This document shows positions 27,718 to 39,549 of a stretch of DNA of 64,000 nt, piece after piece. The notes beneath the pieces are model-generated. The model was not told where the DNA came from, did not search any database, and saw only the letters and a list, made by a program, of their open reading frames with translations. Numbering within the stretch: the stretch's first letter is position 1; each line of letters opens with the position of its first letter. Both the position numbers and the translations under genes were made by a program. The DNA is from Nitrosospira multiformis (GTDB lineage: Bacteria > Pseudomonadota > Gammaproteobacteria > Burkholderiales > Nitrosomonadaceae). The stretch spans positions 24,411 to 88,410 of the forward strand of contig NZ_QAOK01000013.1 of NCBI RefSeq assembly GCF_003050865.1, in the 5' to 3' direction.

Positions 27718-28250
27718 TGGATAAGAAGTGGTATGTGGTTCATGCCTACTCCGGTTTCGAGAAGAGTGTGCAGCGTACGCTGAAGGAGCGGATCAGTCGC
27801 GCTGGAATGCTGGACAAGTTCGGACAGATACTCGTTCCTGTGGAAGAAGTCATCGAGATGAAAGCAGGGCAGAAAAATCTCAGCGAACGGAAATTTTTCC
27901 CAGGCTATGTGCTGGTCGAGATGGAGATGACCGACGAAACATGGCACCTGGTCAAAAACACGCCGAAGGTGACGGGCTTCATTGGCGGTACGGCCATGAA
28001 TCCTACGCCTATCAGCGAGAAGGAAGTGCAGAACATTCTCCATCAGATTCAGGAAGGGGTGGAAAAACCCAAGCCCAAGATTCTTTTCGAAACGGGCGAG
28101 GCGGTTCGTGTCAAGGAAGGGCCATTTACGGACTTTCACGGCAACGTGGAGGACGTCAATTACGACAAAAGCAAGCTCCGGGTTTCAGTGTCCATTTTTG
28201 GGCGTCCCACACCTGTGGAACTGGATTTCAGCCAGGTCGAGAAAGCCTAG
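27717..28250 (+). CDS. nusG: Transcription termination/antitermination protein NusG
   Basis: The 177-residue NusG has the NGN domain (about 1-118: [39 protein letters not shown]) that binds the RNA polymerase clamp, and a C-terminal KOW domain (about 125-177: [20 protein letters not shown]) that contacts Rho or S10. ATG 27717 overlaps the secE stop; a longer in-frame start inside secE is rejected. Confidence 0.97.
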   Translation: MDKKWYVVHAYSGFEKSVQRTLKERISRAGMLDKFGQILVPVEEVIEMKAGQKNLSERKFFPGYVLVEMEMTDETWHLVKNTPKVTGFIGGTAMNPTPISEKEVQNILHQIQEGVEKPKPKILFETGEAVRVKEGPFTDFHGNVEDVNYDKSKLRVSVSIFGRPTPVELDFSQVEKA

Positions 28251-28360
28251 GGCAGTAAAGGTTTCCGGAAGCATCGGAAGGCCTCGGTCACATATTGCAT
28301 ATCGCATATTATTAAACGGGGAGAGCCTCAAAGGCTCGTTTGAACCCGATAGGAGAGCAA

Positions 28361-28792
28361 ATGGCAAAGAAAATAGTCGGCTATATCAAGTTGCAGGTGC
28401 CGGCGGGGAAGGCAAATCCCAGCCCGCCAATAGGACCCGCTCTGGGGCAGCGGGGACTCAATATCATGGAGTTCTGCAAGGCATTCAATGCGGCAACGCA
28501 GAAAATGGAAGTCGGCCTGCCGGTTCCGGTCGTCATAACGGCCTATGCCGACAAGAGCTTCACCTTCACCATGAAGACCACACCCGCTACCGTGCTGATA
28601 AAGAAGGCAGCGGGAGTTGGCAAGGGAAGCGCGAAACCTCATACAGATAAGATAGGTCGGTTGACACGGAAGCAAATGGAAGAAATCGCCCAGATAAAGA
28701 TGCCGGATTTGACTGCCGCAGACATGGACGCGGCAGTTCGCACCATTGCGGGTAGTGCTCGCAGCATGGGTATAGAAGTGGAGGGCGCATAA
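28361..28792 (+). CDS. rplK: 50S ribosomal protein L11
   Basis: The 143-residue L11 binds 23S rRNA at the GTPase centre. [20 protein letters not shown] opens the N-terminal domain, which carries the Pro-rich [13 protein letters not shown] contact for L10-L12 and factors; the C-terminal RNA-binding domain ends [21 protein letters not shown] precedes ATG 28361. It starts 110 bp after nusG and ends one base before rplA. Confidence 0.97.
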   Translation: MAKKIVGYIKLQVPAGKANPSPPIGPALGQRGLNIMEFCKAFNAATQKMEVGLPVPVVITAYADKSFTFTMKTTPATVLIKKAAGVGKGSAKPHTDKIGRLTRKQMEEIAQIKMPDLTAADMDAAVRTIAGSARSMGIEVEGA

Positions 28793-28793
28793 C

Positions 28794-29486
28794 GTGGCGC
28801 GCATATCCAAACGTCTCAAGGCGATCTCGGAAAAAGTGGATCGCACAAGATATTACCCGTTGCAGGATGCACTCAATCTTGTCAGGGAAACAGCGATCGC
28901 GAAGTTCGACGAGTCCATCGATGTGGCCGTTAATCTTGGGATAGACGCAAAAAAATCTGACCAGGCAGTGCGTGGGTCTGTGGTGTTGCCTGCGGGGACG
29001 GGAAAGACCGTGCGGGTGGCTGTATTCGCGCAGGGCGACAAGGCCCGCGAAGCGGCGGCAGCGGGGGCAGATATTGTCGGCTTTGAAGACCTCGCCGAGC
29101 AGATCAAGGCGGGCAATATCGAATTCGATGTGGCTATCGCCAGTCCCGATGCAATGCGTGTTGTAGGGCAACTGGGGCAGATACTCGGTCCACGCGGCTT
29201 GATGCCAAATCCCAAGGTGGGGACGGTAACGCCGGATGTAGCCGGTGCGGTAAGAAACGCGAAAGCCGGTCAAGTTCAGTATCGCGCCGACAAAGGAGGT
29301 ATCGTACAGTGCACCATCGGACGAGCCTCGTTCACGGTGGATGCCCTGACCCAGAATATGATGGCGCTGATCGATGCGCTCAATAAATCCAAGCCTGCTG
29401 CATCCAAAGGCATCTATCTAAGGAAGATATCAGTCTCGAGCACAATGGGAATAGGCGTGCGCGTGGATCAGACAAGCATGCGATAG
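28794..29486 (+). CDS. rplA: 50S ribosomal protein L1
   Basis: The 230-residue L1 forms the mobile L1 stalk that guides deacylated tRNA out of the E site, and in many bacteria represses its own rplK-rplA mRNA. Visible signatures are [19 protein letters not shown] and the [20 protein letters not shown]-binding loop. The start is GTG 28794, one base after the rplK stop, implying coupled translation. Confidence 0.97.
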   Translation: MARISKRLKAISEKVDRTRYYPLQDALNLVRETAIAKFDESIDVAVNLGIDAKKSDQAVRGSVVLPAGTGKTVRVAVFAQGDKAREAAAAGADIVGFEDLAEQIKAGNIEFDVAIASPDAMRVVGQLGQILGPRGLMPNPKVGTVTPDVAGAVRNAKAGQVQYRADKGGIVQCTIGRASFTVDALTQNMMALIDALNKSKPAASKGIYLRKISVSSTMGIGVRVDQTSMR

Positions 29487-29532
29487 GTGCATGCGCTGGA
29501 TTCCCTGTTTATAAATATTGTAAGACTTTGGG

Positions 29533-29644
29533 CCGTCGGGAAAGGCAGGACGCTTTTCCGGCGGGTTATCAAAGACCGCTGGGGTATTGGCATGGCAGGC
29601 GAGGTGACTCGCTCAATCTGTTGCTCAGTTTATTATTGAGTGAG
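29533..29644 (+). promoter_or_regulatory. Structured leader upstream of rplJ, probable L10 autoregulation region
   Basis: The 424-bp gap 29487-29910 has no convincing gene. It contains two imperfect hairpins: 29533-29543 with 29554-29564 (CCGTCGGGAAA/TTTTCCGGCGG), and CTCGCTCAAT (29608-29617) with ATTGAGTGAG (29635-29644). In Proteobacteria the long rplJ leader binds L10-L12 to control its own translation. I cannot locate the kink-turn by eye, so the regulatory assignment rests on position and family knowledge. Confidence 0.45.
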
Positions 29645-29910
29645 CCATTGTCCAAAACTTAATCTGCATGGTGAAGGGGCTTGCAGCCGGTGTTCCATGC
29701 CGGGTTGCACTTTCCGTATTTCCCTGCTACCCAGCGCAGATGGCGTACCCAGAAACAGGAAAAGATCCAACTCCTGATTTAAGGTCGCCGGTTTCGCGGT
29801 GTGAGATCAGGTACGGGGGAGGAGGTCAGAATCTCGGGTCAATCCGAAGTTAAGCTTCCCAAGCCAGCATACCACACTTACCGCCGCATTTTAACTGATG
29901 GAGAAGTACC

Positions 29911-30435
29911 TTGAGTCTAAATTTAGATGAGAAAAAAGCGGTGGTCGCCGAAGTGAGTGAGCAGGTAGCCAAAGCGCAGGCCATCATCATCGCGGAGTAC
30001 CGCGGGCTGGGGGTCGGCCATATGACGCAACTGCGGGCGAAGGCACGGCAGTCGGGAATATATTTCCGGGTGCTTAAAAACTCGCTGGCACGCAGAGCGG
30101 TTTCGGATACCCCGTTTTCCGGATTATCCGAGCATATGGTGGGGCCTCTCGCTTACGGCATTGGCAGTGATCCGGTGGCGGCGGCCAAGGTGCTGCATGA
30201 GTTTTCGAAAGGCAACGACAAACTGGTAATCAAGGCTGGCGCCATGGCAAACCATGTGATTTCCAGCAGTGAGATTGCCAGTCTGGCCTCTCTGCCAAGT
30301 CGCGAGGAGCTTCTTGCCAAGCTGCTGGGCACGATGCAGGCGCCTGCCGCCAATTTTGTGCGGACCTTGAATGAAGTTCCCGCACGTTTTGTTCGTGGCC
30401 TCGCTGCTGTTCGCGACCAGAAAGAAACCGCTTGA
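29911..30435 (+). CDS. rplJ: 50S ribosomal protein L10
   Basis: The 174-residue L10 anchors the L7/L12 dimers. The N-terminal rRNA-binding domain ([48 protein letters not shown]) is followed by the C-terminal helix that holds L12 copies (about 130-165). The start appears to be TTG 29911 behind GGAGAAGTACC; a rare start fits a gene limited by leader-mediated control. It forms one unit with rplL. Confidence 0.96.
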   Translation: MSLNLDEKKAVVAEVSEQVAKAQAIIIAEYRGLGVGHMTQLRAKARQSGIYFRVLKNSLARRAVSDTPFSGLSEHMVGPLAYGIGSDPVAAAKVLHEFSKGNDKLVIKAGAMANHVISSSEIASLASLPSREELLAKLLGTMQAPAANFVRTLNEVPARFVRGLAAVRDQKETA

Positions 30436-30513
30436 TCCGGGGCCCAGTCGCTTTGAGTTACTTTGGGACCGTTACACCATCATAGTTATTGGATTAATTA
30501 TCAGGAGAAAATC

Positions 30514-30894
30514 ATGGCTATAGCCAAAGCAGAAATTTTGGATGCGATTGCAAATATGACTGTGCTGGAGCTTTCCCAGCTCATCAAGGAAATGGAAGAG
30601 AAGTTCGGTGTTTCCGCTGCCGCTGCCGCAGTTGTGGCAGCGGCGCCCGCAGCAGGTGCCGGGGCGGCACCCGTAGAGGAACAAACTGAATTTACCGTGA
30701 TGCTGACCGCAGTGGGTGAAAGCAAGGTAAATGTGATCAAGGTGGTGCGTGCCGTTACCGGGCTTGGCTTGAAAGAAGCAAAAGATCTGGTGGACGGCGC
30801 ACCCAAGCCAGTCAAGGAAGGTATTGCCAAAGCGGATGCGGAAGCCATCCAGAAGCAGCTTGCTGAAGCAGGCGCCACTGCTGAAATCAAATAA
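30514..30894 (+). CDS. rplL: 50S ribosomal protein L7/L12
   Basis: The 126-residue stalk protein recruits translation factors. It has the N-terminal dimerisation helices ([20 protein letters not shown]), an Ala/Gly/Pro hinge (about 37-54), and the C-terminal factor-binding domain ([40 protein letters not shown]). CAGGAGAAAATC precedes ATG 30514. A hairpin with a T-run follows at 30915. Confidence 0.97.
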   Translation: MAIAKAEILDAIANMTVLELSQLIKEMEEKFGVSAAAAAVVAAAPAAGAGAAPVEEQTEFTVMLTAVGESKVNVIKVVRAVTGLGLKEAKDLVDGAPKPVKEGIAKADAEAIQKQLAEAGATAEIK

Positions 30895-30914
30895 AAGAAA
30901 AACAGTAAGAAAAG

Positions 30915-30953
30915 CCGGCGGCATTACTCATGCCGCCGGTTCTGGCGTTTTTT
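30915..30953 (+). terminator. Attenuator-like hairpin between rplL and rpoB
   Basis: CCGGCGGCAT-TACTC-ATGCCGCCGG is a perfect 10-bp stem; six T residues follow at 30948-30953 after an 8-base gap. In E. coli a partial terminator in the same place lowers rpoBC transcription relative to rplJL, and this element probably does the same. The gap between stem and T-run suggests incomplete termination. Confidence 0.7.
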
Positions 30954-31060
30954 GGATTTTGATGGCGTGTTTGTGCGGCAGAACACGAAGTGCGCTAGCC
31001 AAAACAAGTACTCTGTTCTCTATTTTCTGTCAATCCATCTTCTGATCTCCCGGAGATTCC

Positions 31061-34000
31061 ATGAGTTATTCGTTTACCGAGAAAAAACGTATTCGTAAAA
31101 GTTTCGCCAAGCGCGCAAGCGTCTTGCCGATTCCCTTTCTTCTCGCTACGCAAATCGAATCTTACGCTGCTTTCCTGCAAGCCAGTGTCGACCCCGATAA
31201 ACGCGCTCCGGAGGGATTGCAAGCCGCCTTCCTGTCGATCTTCCCGATCGAGAGCCATTCCAGGAATGCACGCCTCGATTTCGTCAACTACGTACTCGGT
31301 GTACCTCCTTTCGACGTAAAGGAGTGTCAACAACGCGGTCTTACCTATGCTTCTCCCCTGCGGGCGAAGGTGCGCTTGACCATTATGGATAAGGAGGCAT
31401 CCAAACCGACCGTCAGGGAAGTAAAGGAGCAGGAAGTTTACATGGGCGAGATTCCGCTCATGACGAACACCGGTTCATTTGTGATTAACGGCACTGAACG
31501 CGTGATCGTGTCCCAGTTGCATCGTTCGCCCGGAGTATTTTTCGAGCACGATCGCGGTAAAACGCATTCGTCCGGTAAATTGCTTTTTTCCGCCCGTATC
31601 ATCCCTTACCGCGGTTCCTGGCTTGATTTTGAGTTTGATCCCAAGGATTACCTCTATTTTCGGGTCGACAGGCGCCGCAAAATGCCTATTACCGTATTGC
31701 TGAAGGCCATTGGATACACGCCCGAGCAGATCCTGGAGAATTTCTTTTCTTTTGACTCTTTCCATATATCGCGGAAAAGTATTCTTTTTGAACTGTTACC
31801 GGAGCGTTTGCGGGGTGATACCGCGCGCTTCGATATCCTGTCGAAAAACGGCAAGGTCATCGTCCAGAAGGACAAGCGCATTACTGTAAAGCATGTGCGC
31901 GAAATGCAGCAGGCCGACATAGACAGGCTTGAGGTGCCGGAAGATTTCCTGTTGGGGCGGGTGCTGGCCCACAACGTAGTGGATAAGGAAACGGGAGAAA
32001 TTCTCGCGCTTGCCAATGATGAGATTACGGAAACCTTGCTGGGCAAACTGCGGGATGCCGATGTGGAAGAGATCCGTACGATTTATACCAATGATCTCGA
32101 TCAGGGCGCATATATATCGCAAACTCTCAAGATAGACGAAACCGCAGATGAGATGGCGGCGCAGGTTGCAATCTACCGCATGATGCGCCCGGGTGAACCC
32201 CCTACTGAGGAGGCAGTCAAAGCGCTCTTCACCGGATTGTTCTATGCCCCCGAACGCTATGACCTTTCAGTGGTCGGGCGAATGAAATTCAATCGCAGGG
32301 TCGGTAAGACCGAGCTGGATGGAGCGACTACGCTATCCAACGAAGATATCATTGCGGTGATCAGGATTCTGGTGGAACTCCGTAACGGTCGGGGGGAAAT
32401 TGATGATATCGATCACCTGGGCAATCGTCGCGTACGCTCCGTCGGTGAATTGGCGGAAAACCAGTTTCGCTCTGGCCTGGTGAGGGTCGAAAGAGCAGTA
32501 AAAGAGCGCCTGAGCCAGGCTGAATCAGAGAATTTGATGCCTCATGACCTGATCAATGCCAAGCCGGTATCTGCGGCGGTGCGTGAATTCTTCGGGTCCA
32601 GCCAGCTATCGCAATTCATGGACCAGACCAATCCACTCTCTGAAATCACGCACAAACGCCGTGTGTCCGCGCTTGGACCCGGTGGCCTGACGCGCGAGAG
32701 GGCGGGGTTTGAGGTACGTGACGTGCACCCGACTCACTATGGCCGGGTATGTCCGATCGAAACGCCAGAAGGTCCCAACATTGGTTTGATCAACTCGCTG
32801 GCGTTATATGCCCAGACCAATGAATACGGCTTTATGGAAACGCCTTATCGCAAGGTAACAAATGGTCTGGTCACTGATGAGATTCATTTTCTTTCAGCCA
32901 TTGAGGAAGGGCAATATGTAATTGCCCAGGCAAACGCCGAACTGGATGGAGACGGCAGATTTATCAATGACATCGTTTCCTGTCGCCATAAGAACGAGTT
33001 TACCCTGGCGACTCCCGACCGGATTGAATATATGGACGTAGCGCCTGCACAGATTGTCTCGGTCGCTGCCTCGCTGATTCCTTTCCTGGAGCATGATGAC
33101 GCCAACCGGGCATTGATGGGCTCCAACATGCAGCGGCAGGCGGTGCCCTGCCTGCGGGCCGAGAAACCTCTGGTCGGAACGGGAATCGAGCGGGTCGTAG
33201 CTGTCGACTCCGGCACTGCCGTAAAAGCGGTGCGGGGCGGCGTGGTGGATTATGTTGACGCGGGCCGTATCGTGGTGCGGGTGCACGACGTCGAGACCCG
33301 TGCGGGTGAAGTGGGCGTAGACATCTACAACCTCACGAAATATACGCGCTCAAACCAGAACACCAATATCAACCAGCGGCCGCTGGTGAAGGTGGGCGAC
33401 GTGATCGCACGCGGAGATGTTGTGGCGGACGGTGCTTCCACCGACAAGGGTGAACTCGCGCTGGGGCAGAACATGCTGGTCGCGTTTATGCCGTGGACCG
33501 GTTACAACTTCGAAGATTCCATTCTCATTTCCGAGCGTATTGTGGCGGATGATCGCTTTACCTCCATTCATATCGAAGAATTGTCGGTGGTAAGCCGCGA
33601 TACCAAGCTTGGAACCGAAGAAATTACCGGCGATATTTCAAACCTCTCAGAGGCACAGCTAGGCCGTCTGGATGCTTCAGGCATTGTGCATATCGGAGCC
33701 GAGGTGGAAGCCGGTGATGTGCTGGTGGGTAAAGTGACGCCCAAGGGTGAAACCCAGCTTACTCCGGAAGAAAAACTGTTGCGCGCAATTTTTGGTGAGA
33801 AAGCTTCGGATGTGAAGGATACTTCCCTGCGAGTGCCGTCCGGCATCTCCGGAACGGTGATTGATGTACAGGTCTTTACCCGGGAAGGTATCGAACGGGA
33901 CAAGCGTGCGCAGCAAATCATTGACGATGAGTTGAAGCGGTACAAGAAAGATCTGGCCGATCAGATGCGAATCGTGGAAGCTGACGCATTTGTCCGGATC

Positions 34001-35134
34001 GAGCGCCTGCTCATCGGCAAGATTGTCACTGGCGGCCCTAAGAAGCTTGCCAAAGGTGCGGCCATCACAAAGGAATATCTGGAAAGCAACGACCCGCACC
34101 ATTGGTTCGACATACGGCTGGCGGATGAAGGGGCGAGCGTACAGCTCGAACAGATCGAAGAGGGGCTGGCGCAAAAACGCAAGGCATTCGATGCGGCCTT
34201 CGAGGAGAAGAAAAAGAAGCTCACCCAGGGCGATGAGTTGCCTCCAGGCGTGCAGAAAATGGTCAAGGTATACGTCGCGGTGAAGCGGCGCCTTCAACCG
34301 GGAGACAAAATGGCCGGCCGTCACGGCAATAAGGGTGTCATTTCGAAGATCGTGCCAGTGGAAGATATGCCTTATATGGCCGATGGCACTCCCGTGGACG
34401 TGGTGCTGAATCCGTTGGGCGTGCCGTCACGCATGAACGTGGGACAGATCCTGGAGACGCATCTTGGCTGGGCGGCCAAAGGTCTGGGACAGAAGATCGG
34501 CGAAATGCTGCGCGCAGGCAAGGAAGCCGCCGAGCTTCGAGCCTTTCTTGACAAGATATATAACACCAGTGGAAAACCGGAAGATATCAACTCCTTGACC
34601 GACGTGGAAATCGTGGATCTGGCAGAAAACCTCCAGGATGGAGTGCCCTTTGCCACACCGGTATTTGATGGCGCCACGGAGCAGGAAATCAAGGACATGC
34701 TCGAACTTGCCGGTTTGCCGCGTTCGGGACAGGTGAGCCTTTATGACGGCCGTACCGGGGAGGCCTTCGATCGCCCGGTTACCGTCGGTTACATGCATGT
34801 GTTGAAGCTGCACCACCTGGTGGACGACAAGATGCACGCCCGGTCAACCGGCCCCTACAGTCTGGTCACTCAGCAGCCGCTCGGAGGCAAAGCCCAGTTC
34901 GGCGGCCAGCGTTTCGGAGAAATGGAGGTGTGGGCGCTCGAAGCGTACGGTGCCGCCTATACGCTGCAGGAAATGCTGACAGTCAAGTCGGACGATGTGA
35001 ACGGGCGCACGAAAGTATACGAGAGCATTGTGAAGGGCGACCATAAGATCGATGCGGGCATGCCGGAATCCTTCAACGTGCTGGTGAAGGAAATCCGGTC
35101 GCTGGCCATGGATATCGACCTGGAGCGGCATTAG
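31061..35134 (+). CDS. rpoB: DNA-directed RNA polymerase, beta subunit
   Basis: The 1357-residue beta subunit is full length. The rifampicin-pocket region [20 protein letters not shown], then [20 protein letters not shown], keeps the sensitive-type Asp, His and Ser residues. Other catalytic-core marks are [35 protein letters not shown] and the C-terminal [15 protein letters not shown] and [24 protein letters not shown] clamp segments (each in part). ATG 31061 lies behind CGGAGATTCC. It is cotranscribed with rpoC, 102 bp downstream. Confidence 0.98.
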   Translation: MSYSFTEKKRIRKSFAKRASVLPIPFLLATQIESYAAFLQASVDPDKRAPEGLQAAFLSIFPIESHSRNARLDFVNYVLGVPPFDVKECQQRGLTYASPLRAKVRLTIMDKEASKPTVREVKEQEVYMGEIPLMTNTGSFVINGTERVIVSQLHRSPGVFFEHDRGKTHSSGKLLFSARIIPYRGSWLDFEFDPKDYLYFRVDRRRKMPITVLLKAIGYTPEQILENFFSFDSFHISRKSILFELLPERLRGDTARFDILSKNGKVIVQKDKRITVKHVREMQQADIDRLEVPEDFLLGRVLAHNVVDKETGEILALANDEITETLLGKLRDADVEEIRTIYTNDLDQGAYISQTLKIDETADEMAAQVAIYRMMRPGEPPTEEAVKALFTGLFYAPERYDLSVVGRMKFNRRVGKTELDGATTLSNEDIIAVIRILVELRNGRGEIDDIDHLGNRRVRSVGELAENQFRSGLVRVERAVKERLSQAESENLMPHDLINAKPVSAAVREFFGSSQLSQFMDQTNPLSEITHKRRVSALGPGGLTRERAGFEVRDVHPTHYGRVCPIETPEGPNIGLINSLALYAQTNEYGFMETPYRKVTNGLVTDEIHFLSAIEEGQYVIAQANAELDGDGRFINDIVSCRHKNEFTLATPDRIEYMDVAPAQIVSVAASLIPFLEHDDANRALMGSNMQRQAVPCLRAEKPLVGTGIERVVAVDSGTAVKAVRGGVVDYVDAGRIVVRVHDVETRAGEVGVDIYNLTKYTRSNQNTNINQRPLVKVGDVIARGDVVADGASTDKGELALGQNMLVAFMPWTGYNFEDSILISERIVADDRFTSIHIEELSVVSRDTKLGTEEITGDISNLSEAQLGRLDASGIVHIGAEVEAGDVLVGKVTPKGETQLTPEEKLLRAIFGEKASDVKDTSLRVPSGISGTVIDVQVFTREGIERDKRAQQIIDDELKRYKKDLADQMRIVEADAFVRIERLLIGKIVTGGPKKLAKGAAITKEYLESNDPHHWFDIRLADEGASVQLEQIEEGLAQKRKAFDAAFEEKKKKLTQGDELPPGVQKMVKVYVAVKRRLQPGDKMAGRHGNKGVISKIVPVEDMPYMADGTPVDVVLNPLGVPSRMNVGQILETHLGWAAKGLGQKIGEMLRAGKEAAELRAFLDKIYNTSGKPEDINSLTDVEIVDLAENLQDGVPFATPVFDGATEQEIKDMLELAGLPRSGQVSLYDGRTGEAFDRPVTVGYMHVLKLHHLVDDKMHARSTGPYSLVTQQPLGGKAQFGGQRFGEMEVWALEAYGAAYTLQEMLTVKSDDVNGRTKVYESIVKGDHKIDAGMPESFNVLVKEIRSLAMDIDLERH

Positions 35135-35236
35135 CAATTTTTATTCTGGAGGTACGAGAATCAGATAATTTTTTGCTGCCTTTGCTTTTTCACCGGATAA
35201 TTTTTTGCATAGACCCCTGATCAACAGGAGTGACAA

Positions 35237-38200
35237 ATGAAAGCACTGCTTGATTTATTCAAACAGGTTACCCAGAAAGAAGAGTTCGATTCGATCAAGA
35301 TCGGTCTGGCTTCTCCCGAGAAAATACGTTCCTGGTCCTATGGTGAGGTGAAGAAGCCGGAAACCATCAATTATCGTACGTTCAAGCCCGAGCGAGACGG
35401 CCTGTTCTGTGCAAAAATATTCGGTCCGGTAAAGGATTACGAGTGCCTTTGCGGAAAGTACAAGCGTTTGAAACATCGCGGCGTGATCTGCGAGAAATGT
35501 GGTGTCGAGGTCACGTTATCCAAAGTGCGGCGCGAACGCATGGGTCATATCGAACTGGCATCCCCGGTGGCGCACATCTGGTTCCTGAAATCCCTGCCAT
35601 CCAGGTTGGGGATGGTGCTGGATATGACTTTGCGCGACATAGAGCGGGTGCTCTATTTCGAGGCGTATGTAGTAACGGATCCGGGCCTGACGCCTCTCCA
35701 GCGATGCCAGTTGCTGACAGATGACGATTACCGGGCCAAAACCGAGGAATACGGGGATGATTTCCGTGCCAGTATGGGGGCGGAAGGTATTCGTGATCTA
35801 TTGAATACCCTGAATATTCGTGTAGAAATCGATAATCTTCGCCGCGAAATGGGAACGACTGGCTCCGAAACGAAGATGAAGAAGATTTCGAAGCGCCTGA
35901 AAGTGTTGGAGGCATTCAGCAAATCCGGCATCAAACCGGAATGGATGATTCTGGCCGTGCTACCCGTGCTGCCTCCCGAACTGCGGCCATTGGTGCCGCT
36001 GGATGGAGGACGTTTTGCGACTTCCGATCTCAACGATTTGTATCGTCGTGTCATTAACCGCAATAACCGGTTGAAACGTTTGCTCGAACTGAAGGCGCCG
36101 GAAATTATCGTGCGCAACGAGAAGCGCATGCTGCAGGAAGCGGTGGATTCACTACTGGATAACGGCCGTCGCGGCAAAGCCATGACGGGCGCCAACAAAC
36201 GCCCGCTGAAATCGCTTGCGGACATGATCAAGGGCAAGGGCGGGCGCTTCCGCCAGAACTTGCTTGGGAAACGCGTGGATTATTCCGGACGGTCGGTCAT
36301 TGTAGTGGGACCGCAGCTCAAGCTGCACCAGTGCGGTTTGCCCAAGAAAATGGCCCTGGAATTATTCAAACCCTTTATCTTCAACAAGCTGGAGATAATG
36401 GGTATCGCGAGCACGATAAAGGCTGCGAAACGTGAGGTCGAAAACGAAAGCCCGATCGTGTGGGACATCCTGGAAGATGTCATTCGTGAGCATCCTGTAA
36501 TGCTGAACCGGGCACCGACCTTGCATCGGCTGGGTATTCAGGCGTTTGAGCCGGTCCTGATAGAAGGCAAGGCCATCCAACTGCATCCGTTGGTATGTGC
36601 CGCTTTCAACGCGGACTTTGACGGCGATCAGATGGCGGTCCACGTGCCGCTTTCGCTGGAAGCGCAAATGGAGTGCCGCACGCTGATGATGTCGACCAAC
36701 AACGTCTTGTCGCCCGCTAACGGGGAACCCATTATCGTGCCATCACAGGACATCGTGCTGGGACTGTACTCCACCACGCGCGAGAAGGTCAATGCGCGGG
36801 GTGAGGGTATGTATTTCGCCAATATCAGCGAAGTTTCCCGCGCGTACGAGAACCGCGTTATCGAGCTGAATGCACGGATTTCCGTAAGGATCCCCGAATA
36901 CGAATTGGTTGCGGATGGAGAGCGGCGCGAGAAGATCACGCGGTATGAAACCACGGTAGGACGCGCATTGTTATCAGAGATTCTCCCTGCCGGGCTGCCT
37001 TTCCCGTTGATCAACAAGGTGCTCAAGAAAAAAGAAATCTCCAAGCTCATCAATGCAAGCTTCCGCCGCTGCGGCCTGCGCGAAACCGTGATTTTTGCCG
37101 ATAAGCTGATGTATGCCGGTTTCAGCTATGCGACGCGCGCCGGGATTTCGATCTGCCTGGACGATATGCTTACCCCCGTGCAGAAGGATGCAATCATCAG
37201 TGCCTCCGAAAAGGAAGTGCAGGAGATCGAGCTTCAGTATACGTCCGGTCTTGTCACCCAGGGTGAACGTTACAACAAGGTCGTGGACATATGGGGCCGC
37301 GCAGGTGACCAGGTTGCAAAGGCAATGATGGACCAGCTCGGAGTCGAGCCGATCATAGATCCGGAAACCGGAGCCGCTAAAACGGGCGAGTCAGGAAAGC
37401 CCTTGATTCAGGAATCGTTCAATTCCATCTATATGATGGCGGATTCAGGCGCTCGCGGTTCTGCTGCTCAGATCCGTCAATTGGCAGGAATGCGGGGCCT
37501 GATGGCCAAGCCGGATGGTTCAATCATCGAAACGCCCATCACGGCTAATTTCCGCGAAGGATTGAACGTCTTGCAGTACTTTATTTCCACTCACGGTGCG
37601 CGCAAGGGCTTGGCCGATACGGCGCTGAAGACGGCTAACTCAGGCTATCTTACCCGCCGGCTTGTCGATGTGACACAGGATCTGGTCGTAACCCAGGAGG
37701 ACTGTGGCACCAGCAATGGCGTGGTGATGAAGGCATTGGTCGAAGGTGGCGAGGTCATCGAAGCATTGCGCGAACGTATCCTCGGCCGTGTAGTGGTCAA
37801 TGAGATTATCAATCCGGAGCATCAGGCCGTGATTTACCCGGCAGGCATGCTGCTGGATGAAAATGCAGTGGATGCCATTGAGATGCTGGGTATAGATGAA
37901 GTGAAGGTCCGCACCCCGCTTACCTGTGAAACCCGCTATGGCCTGTGTGCCAAATGTTATGGACGCGACCTGGGACGCGGCACACCGGTCAATGTTGGCG
38001 AAGCAGTGGGCGTGATCGCCGCTCAGTCGATCGGTGAGCCTGGCACTCAGTTGACCATGCGCACTTTCCATATCGGAGGGGCGGCTTCCCGAACAGCGGT
38101 CGCAAGCCAGGTCGAGAGCAAATCCAACGGTGTTGTGCGGTATTCACCGAGCATGCGCTATGTGACCAATGCACGTAATGAACTGATCGCGATTTCCCGC

Positions 38201-39463
38201 AGCGGCGAAGTGGTGATTCAGGATGACAACGGGCGTGAGCGGGAACGGCACAAGGCGCCGTACGGCGCGACCTTGCTGATTCGTGACGGAGAAGTCGTGA
38301 AAGCTGGGCAGGTGCTGGCGGCCTGGGATCCGCACACGCGTCCAATCATTACTGAATACTCTGGCAAGGTCCGCTTCGAGAACGTGGAAGAAGGCGTGAC
38401 CGTGGCCAAGCAGATAGATGAAGTAACCGGTTTGTCCACGCTGGTGGTGATCGATCCGAAGCGCCGTGGGGTGGTGCAAACGAAGGGATTGCGCCCGATG
38501 GTGAAGCTCCTGGATGACGAGGGCAAGGAGGTGCTGGCGGGCAGTAATTTACCGGTTCACATCACCTTCCAGGTGGGTTCCATCATCACTGTCCGGGATG
38601 GGCAGCAGGTCAGCGTCGGTGAGGTTCTCGCGCGTATTCCGCAGGAAAGTTCGAAAACGCGGGACATTACTGGTGGCCTGCCTCGCGTTGCGGAATTGTT
38701 CGAAGCGCGTTCCCCAAAGGATGCGGGCGTACTGGCAGAAGTCACCGGAATCGTGTCCTTCGGCAAGGATACCAAGGGCAAGCAACGGCTGGTCATCACG
38801 GATCTGGATGGAGTGTCGCACGAATATCTCATTCCCAAGGACAAGCACGTGACTGCTCACGATGGGCAGGTGGTGAACAAAGGAGAAAGTATCGTCGACG
38901 GTCCTGCCGATCCACACGATATTCTCCGTCTCCTGGGGGTGGAAGCGCTGGCGCGCTATATTACCGACGAGGTGCAGGATGTGTACCGCTTGCAGGGCGT
39001 CAAGATCAACGACAAGCACATCGAGGTGATAGTGCGCCAGATGCTGCGCCGTGTGCAGATTGTGGATTCCGGCGATACGCGCTTCATTCCGGGTGAACAG
39101 GTTGAACGCGCCGAAATGCTTGCGGAAAACGAACAGATTGAATTAGAGGACAAGAAGCCGGCAACCTATGAATATATGCTGCTCGGCATCACTAAAGCCT
39201 CACTTTCCACCGACTCGTTCATTTCCGCGGCCTCGTTCCAGGAGACTACACGAGTGCTGACCGAAGCGGCGATCATGGGCAAGAAGGATGACCTGCGGGG
39301 GCTGAAAGAAAATGTTATTGTAGGACGCCTTATTCCCGCAGGTACAGGTTTGGCCTTTCACAATACCCGCAAGAAGCAGCGCCTCATGCTGGATACCGGC
39401 GAAGCGTCTCCTTTGAGTGAGGAAGAGACAGGAGAAATTAGAAACAGTGGATACGCTGTCTGA
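35237..39463 (+). CDS. rpoC: DNA-directed RNA polymerase, beta' subunit
   Basis: The 1408-residue beta' subunit has both zinc sites ([19 protein letters not shown] near residue 70; [11 protein letters not shown] near 895), the catalytic Mg motif NADFDGD within [17 protein letters not shown] (about residue 460), bridge helix and trigger loop ([16 protein letters not shown]). ACAGGAGTGACAA precedes ATG 35237. In most relatives the next gene is rpsL; here a class III aminotransferase gene follows after 86 bp. Confidence 0.98.
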   Translation: MKALLDLFKQVTQKEEFDSIKIGLASPEKIRSWSYGEVKKPETINYRTFKPERDGLFCAKIFGPVKDYECLCGKYKRLKHRGVICEKCGVEVTLSKVRRERMGHIELASPVAHIWFLKSLPSRLGMVLDMTLRDIERVLYFEAYVVTDPGLTPLQRCQLLTDDDYRAKTEEYGDDFRASMGAEGIRDLLNTLNIRVEIDNLRREMGTTGSETKMKKISKRLKVLEAFSKSGIKPEWMILAVLPVLPPELRPLVPLDGGRFATSDLNDLYRRVINRNNRLKRLLELKAPEIIVRNEKRMLQEAVDSLLDNGRRGKAMTGANKRPLKSLADMIKGKGGRFRQNLLGKRVDYSGRSVIVVGPQLKLHQCGLPKKMALELFKPFIFNKLEIMGIASTIKAAKREVENESPIVWDILEDVIREHPVMLNRAPTLHRLGIQAFEPVLIEGKAIQLHPLVCAAFNADFDGDQMAVHVPLSLEAQMECRTLMMSTNNVLSPANGEPIIVPSQDIVLGLYSTTREKVNARGEGMYFANISEVSRAYENRVIELNARISVRIPEYELVADGERREKITRYETTVGRALLSEILPAGLPFPLINKVLKKKEISKLINASFRRCGLRETVIFADKLMYAGFSYATRAGISICLDDMLTPVQKDAIISASEKEVQEIELQYTSGLVTQGERYNKVVDIWGRAGDQVAKAMMDQLGVEPIIDPETGAAKTGESGKPLIQESFNSIYMMADSGARGSAAQIRQLAGMRGLMAKPDGSIIETPITANFREGLNVLQYFISTHGARKGLADTALKTANSGYLTRRLVDVTQDLVVTQEDCGTSNGVVMKALVEGGEVIEALRERILGRVVVNEIINPEHQAVIYPAGMLLDENAVDAIEMLGIDEVKVRTPLTCETRYGLCAKCYGRDLGRGTPVNVGEAVGVIAAQSIGEPGTQLTMRTFHIGGAASRTAVASQVESKSNGVVRYSPSMRYVTNARNELIAISRSGEVVIQDDNGRERERHKAPYGATLLIRDGEVVKAGQVLAAWDPHTRPIITEYSGKVRFENVEEGVTVAKQIDEVTGLSTLVVIDPKRRGVVQTKGLRPMVKLLDDEGKEVLAGSNLPVHITFQVGSIITVRDGQQVSVGEVLARIPQESSKTRDITGGLPRVAELFEARSPKDAGVLAEVTGIVSFGKDTKGKQRLVITDLDGVSHEYLIPKDKHVTAHDGQVVNKGESIVDGPADPHDILRLLGVEALARYITDEVQDVYRLQGVKINDKHIEVIVRQMLRRVQIVDSGDTRFIPGEQVERAEMLAENEQIELEDKKPATYEYMLLGITKASLSTDSFISAASFQETTRVLTEAAIMGKKDDLRGLKENVIVGRLIPAGTGLAFHNTRKKQRLMLDTGEASPLSEEETGEIRNSGYAV

Positions 39464-39549
39464 AAACAGGGGCAATGGAAGCTCGCGAGTCTCATCCTGC
39501 TCACTGGCAATGCTGGCATATAGCCTCTGGTATCTGACGGAATTGAATC

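Noticed and set aside
29668..29853. 61-codon ORF in the rplJ leader
   Set aside because: No ribosome-binding site and no family resemblance; the region is better explained as a ribosomal leader.
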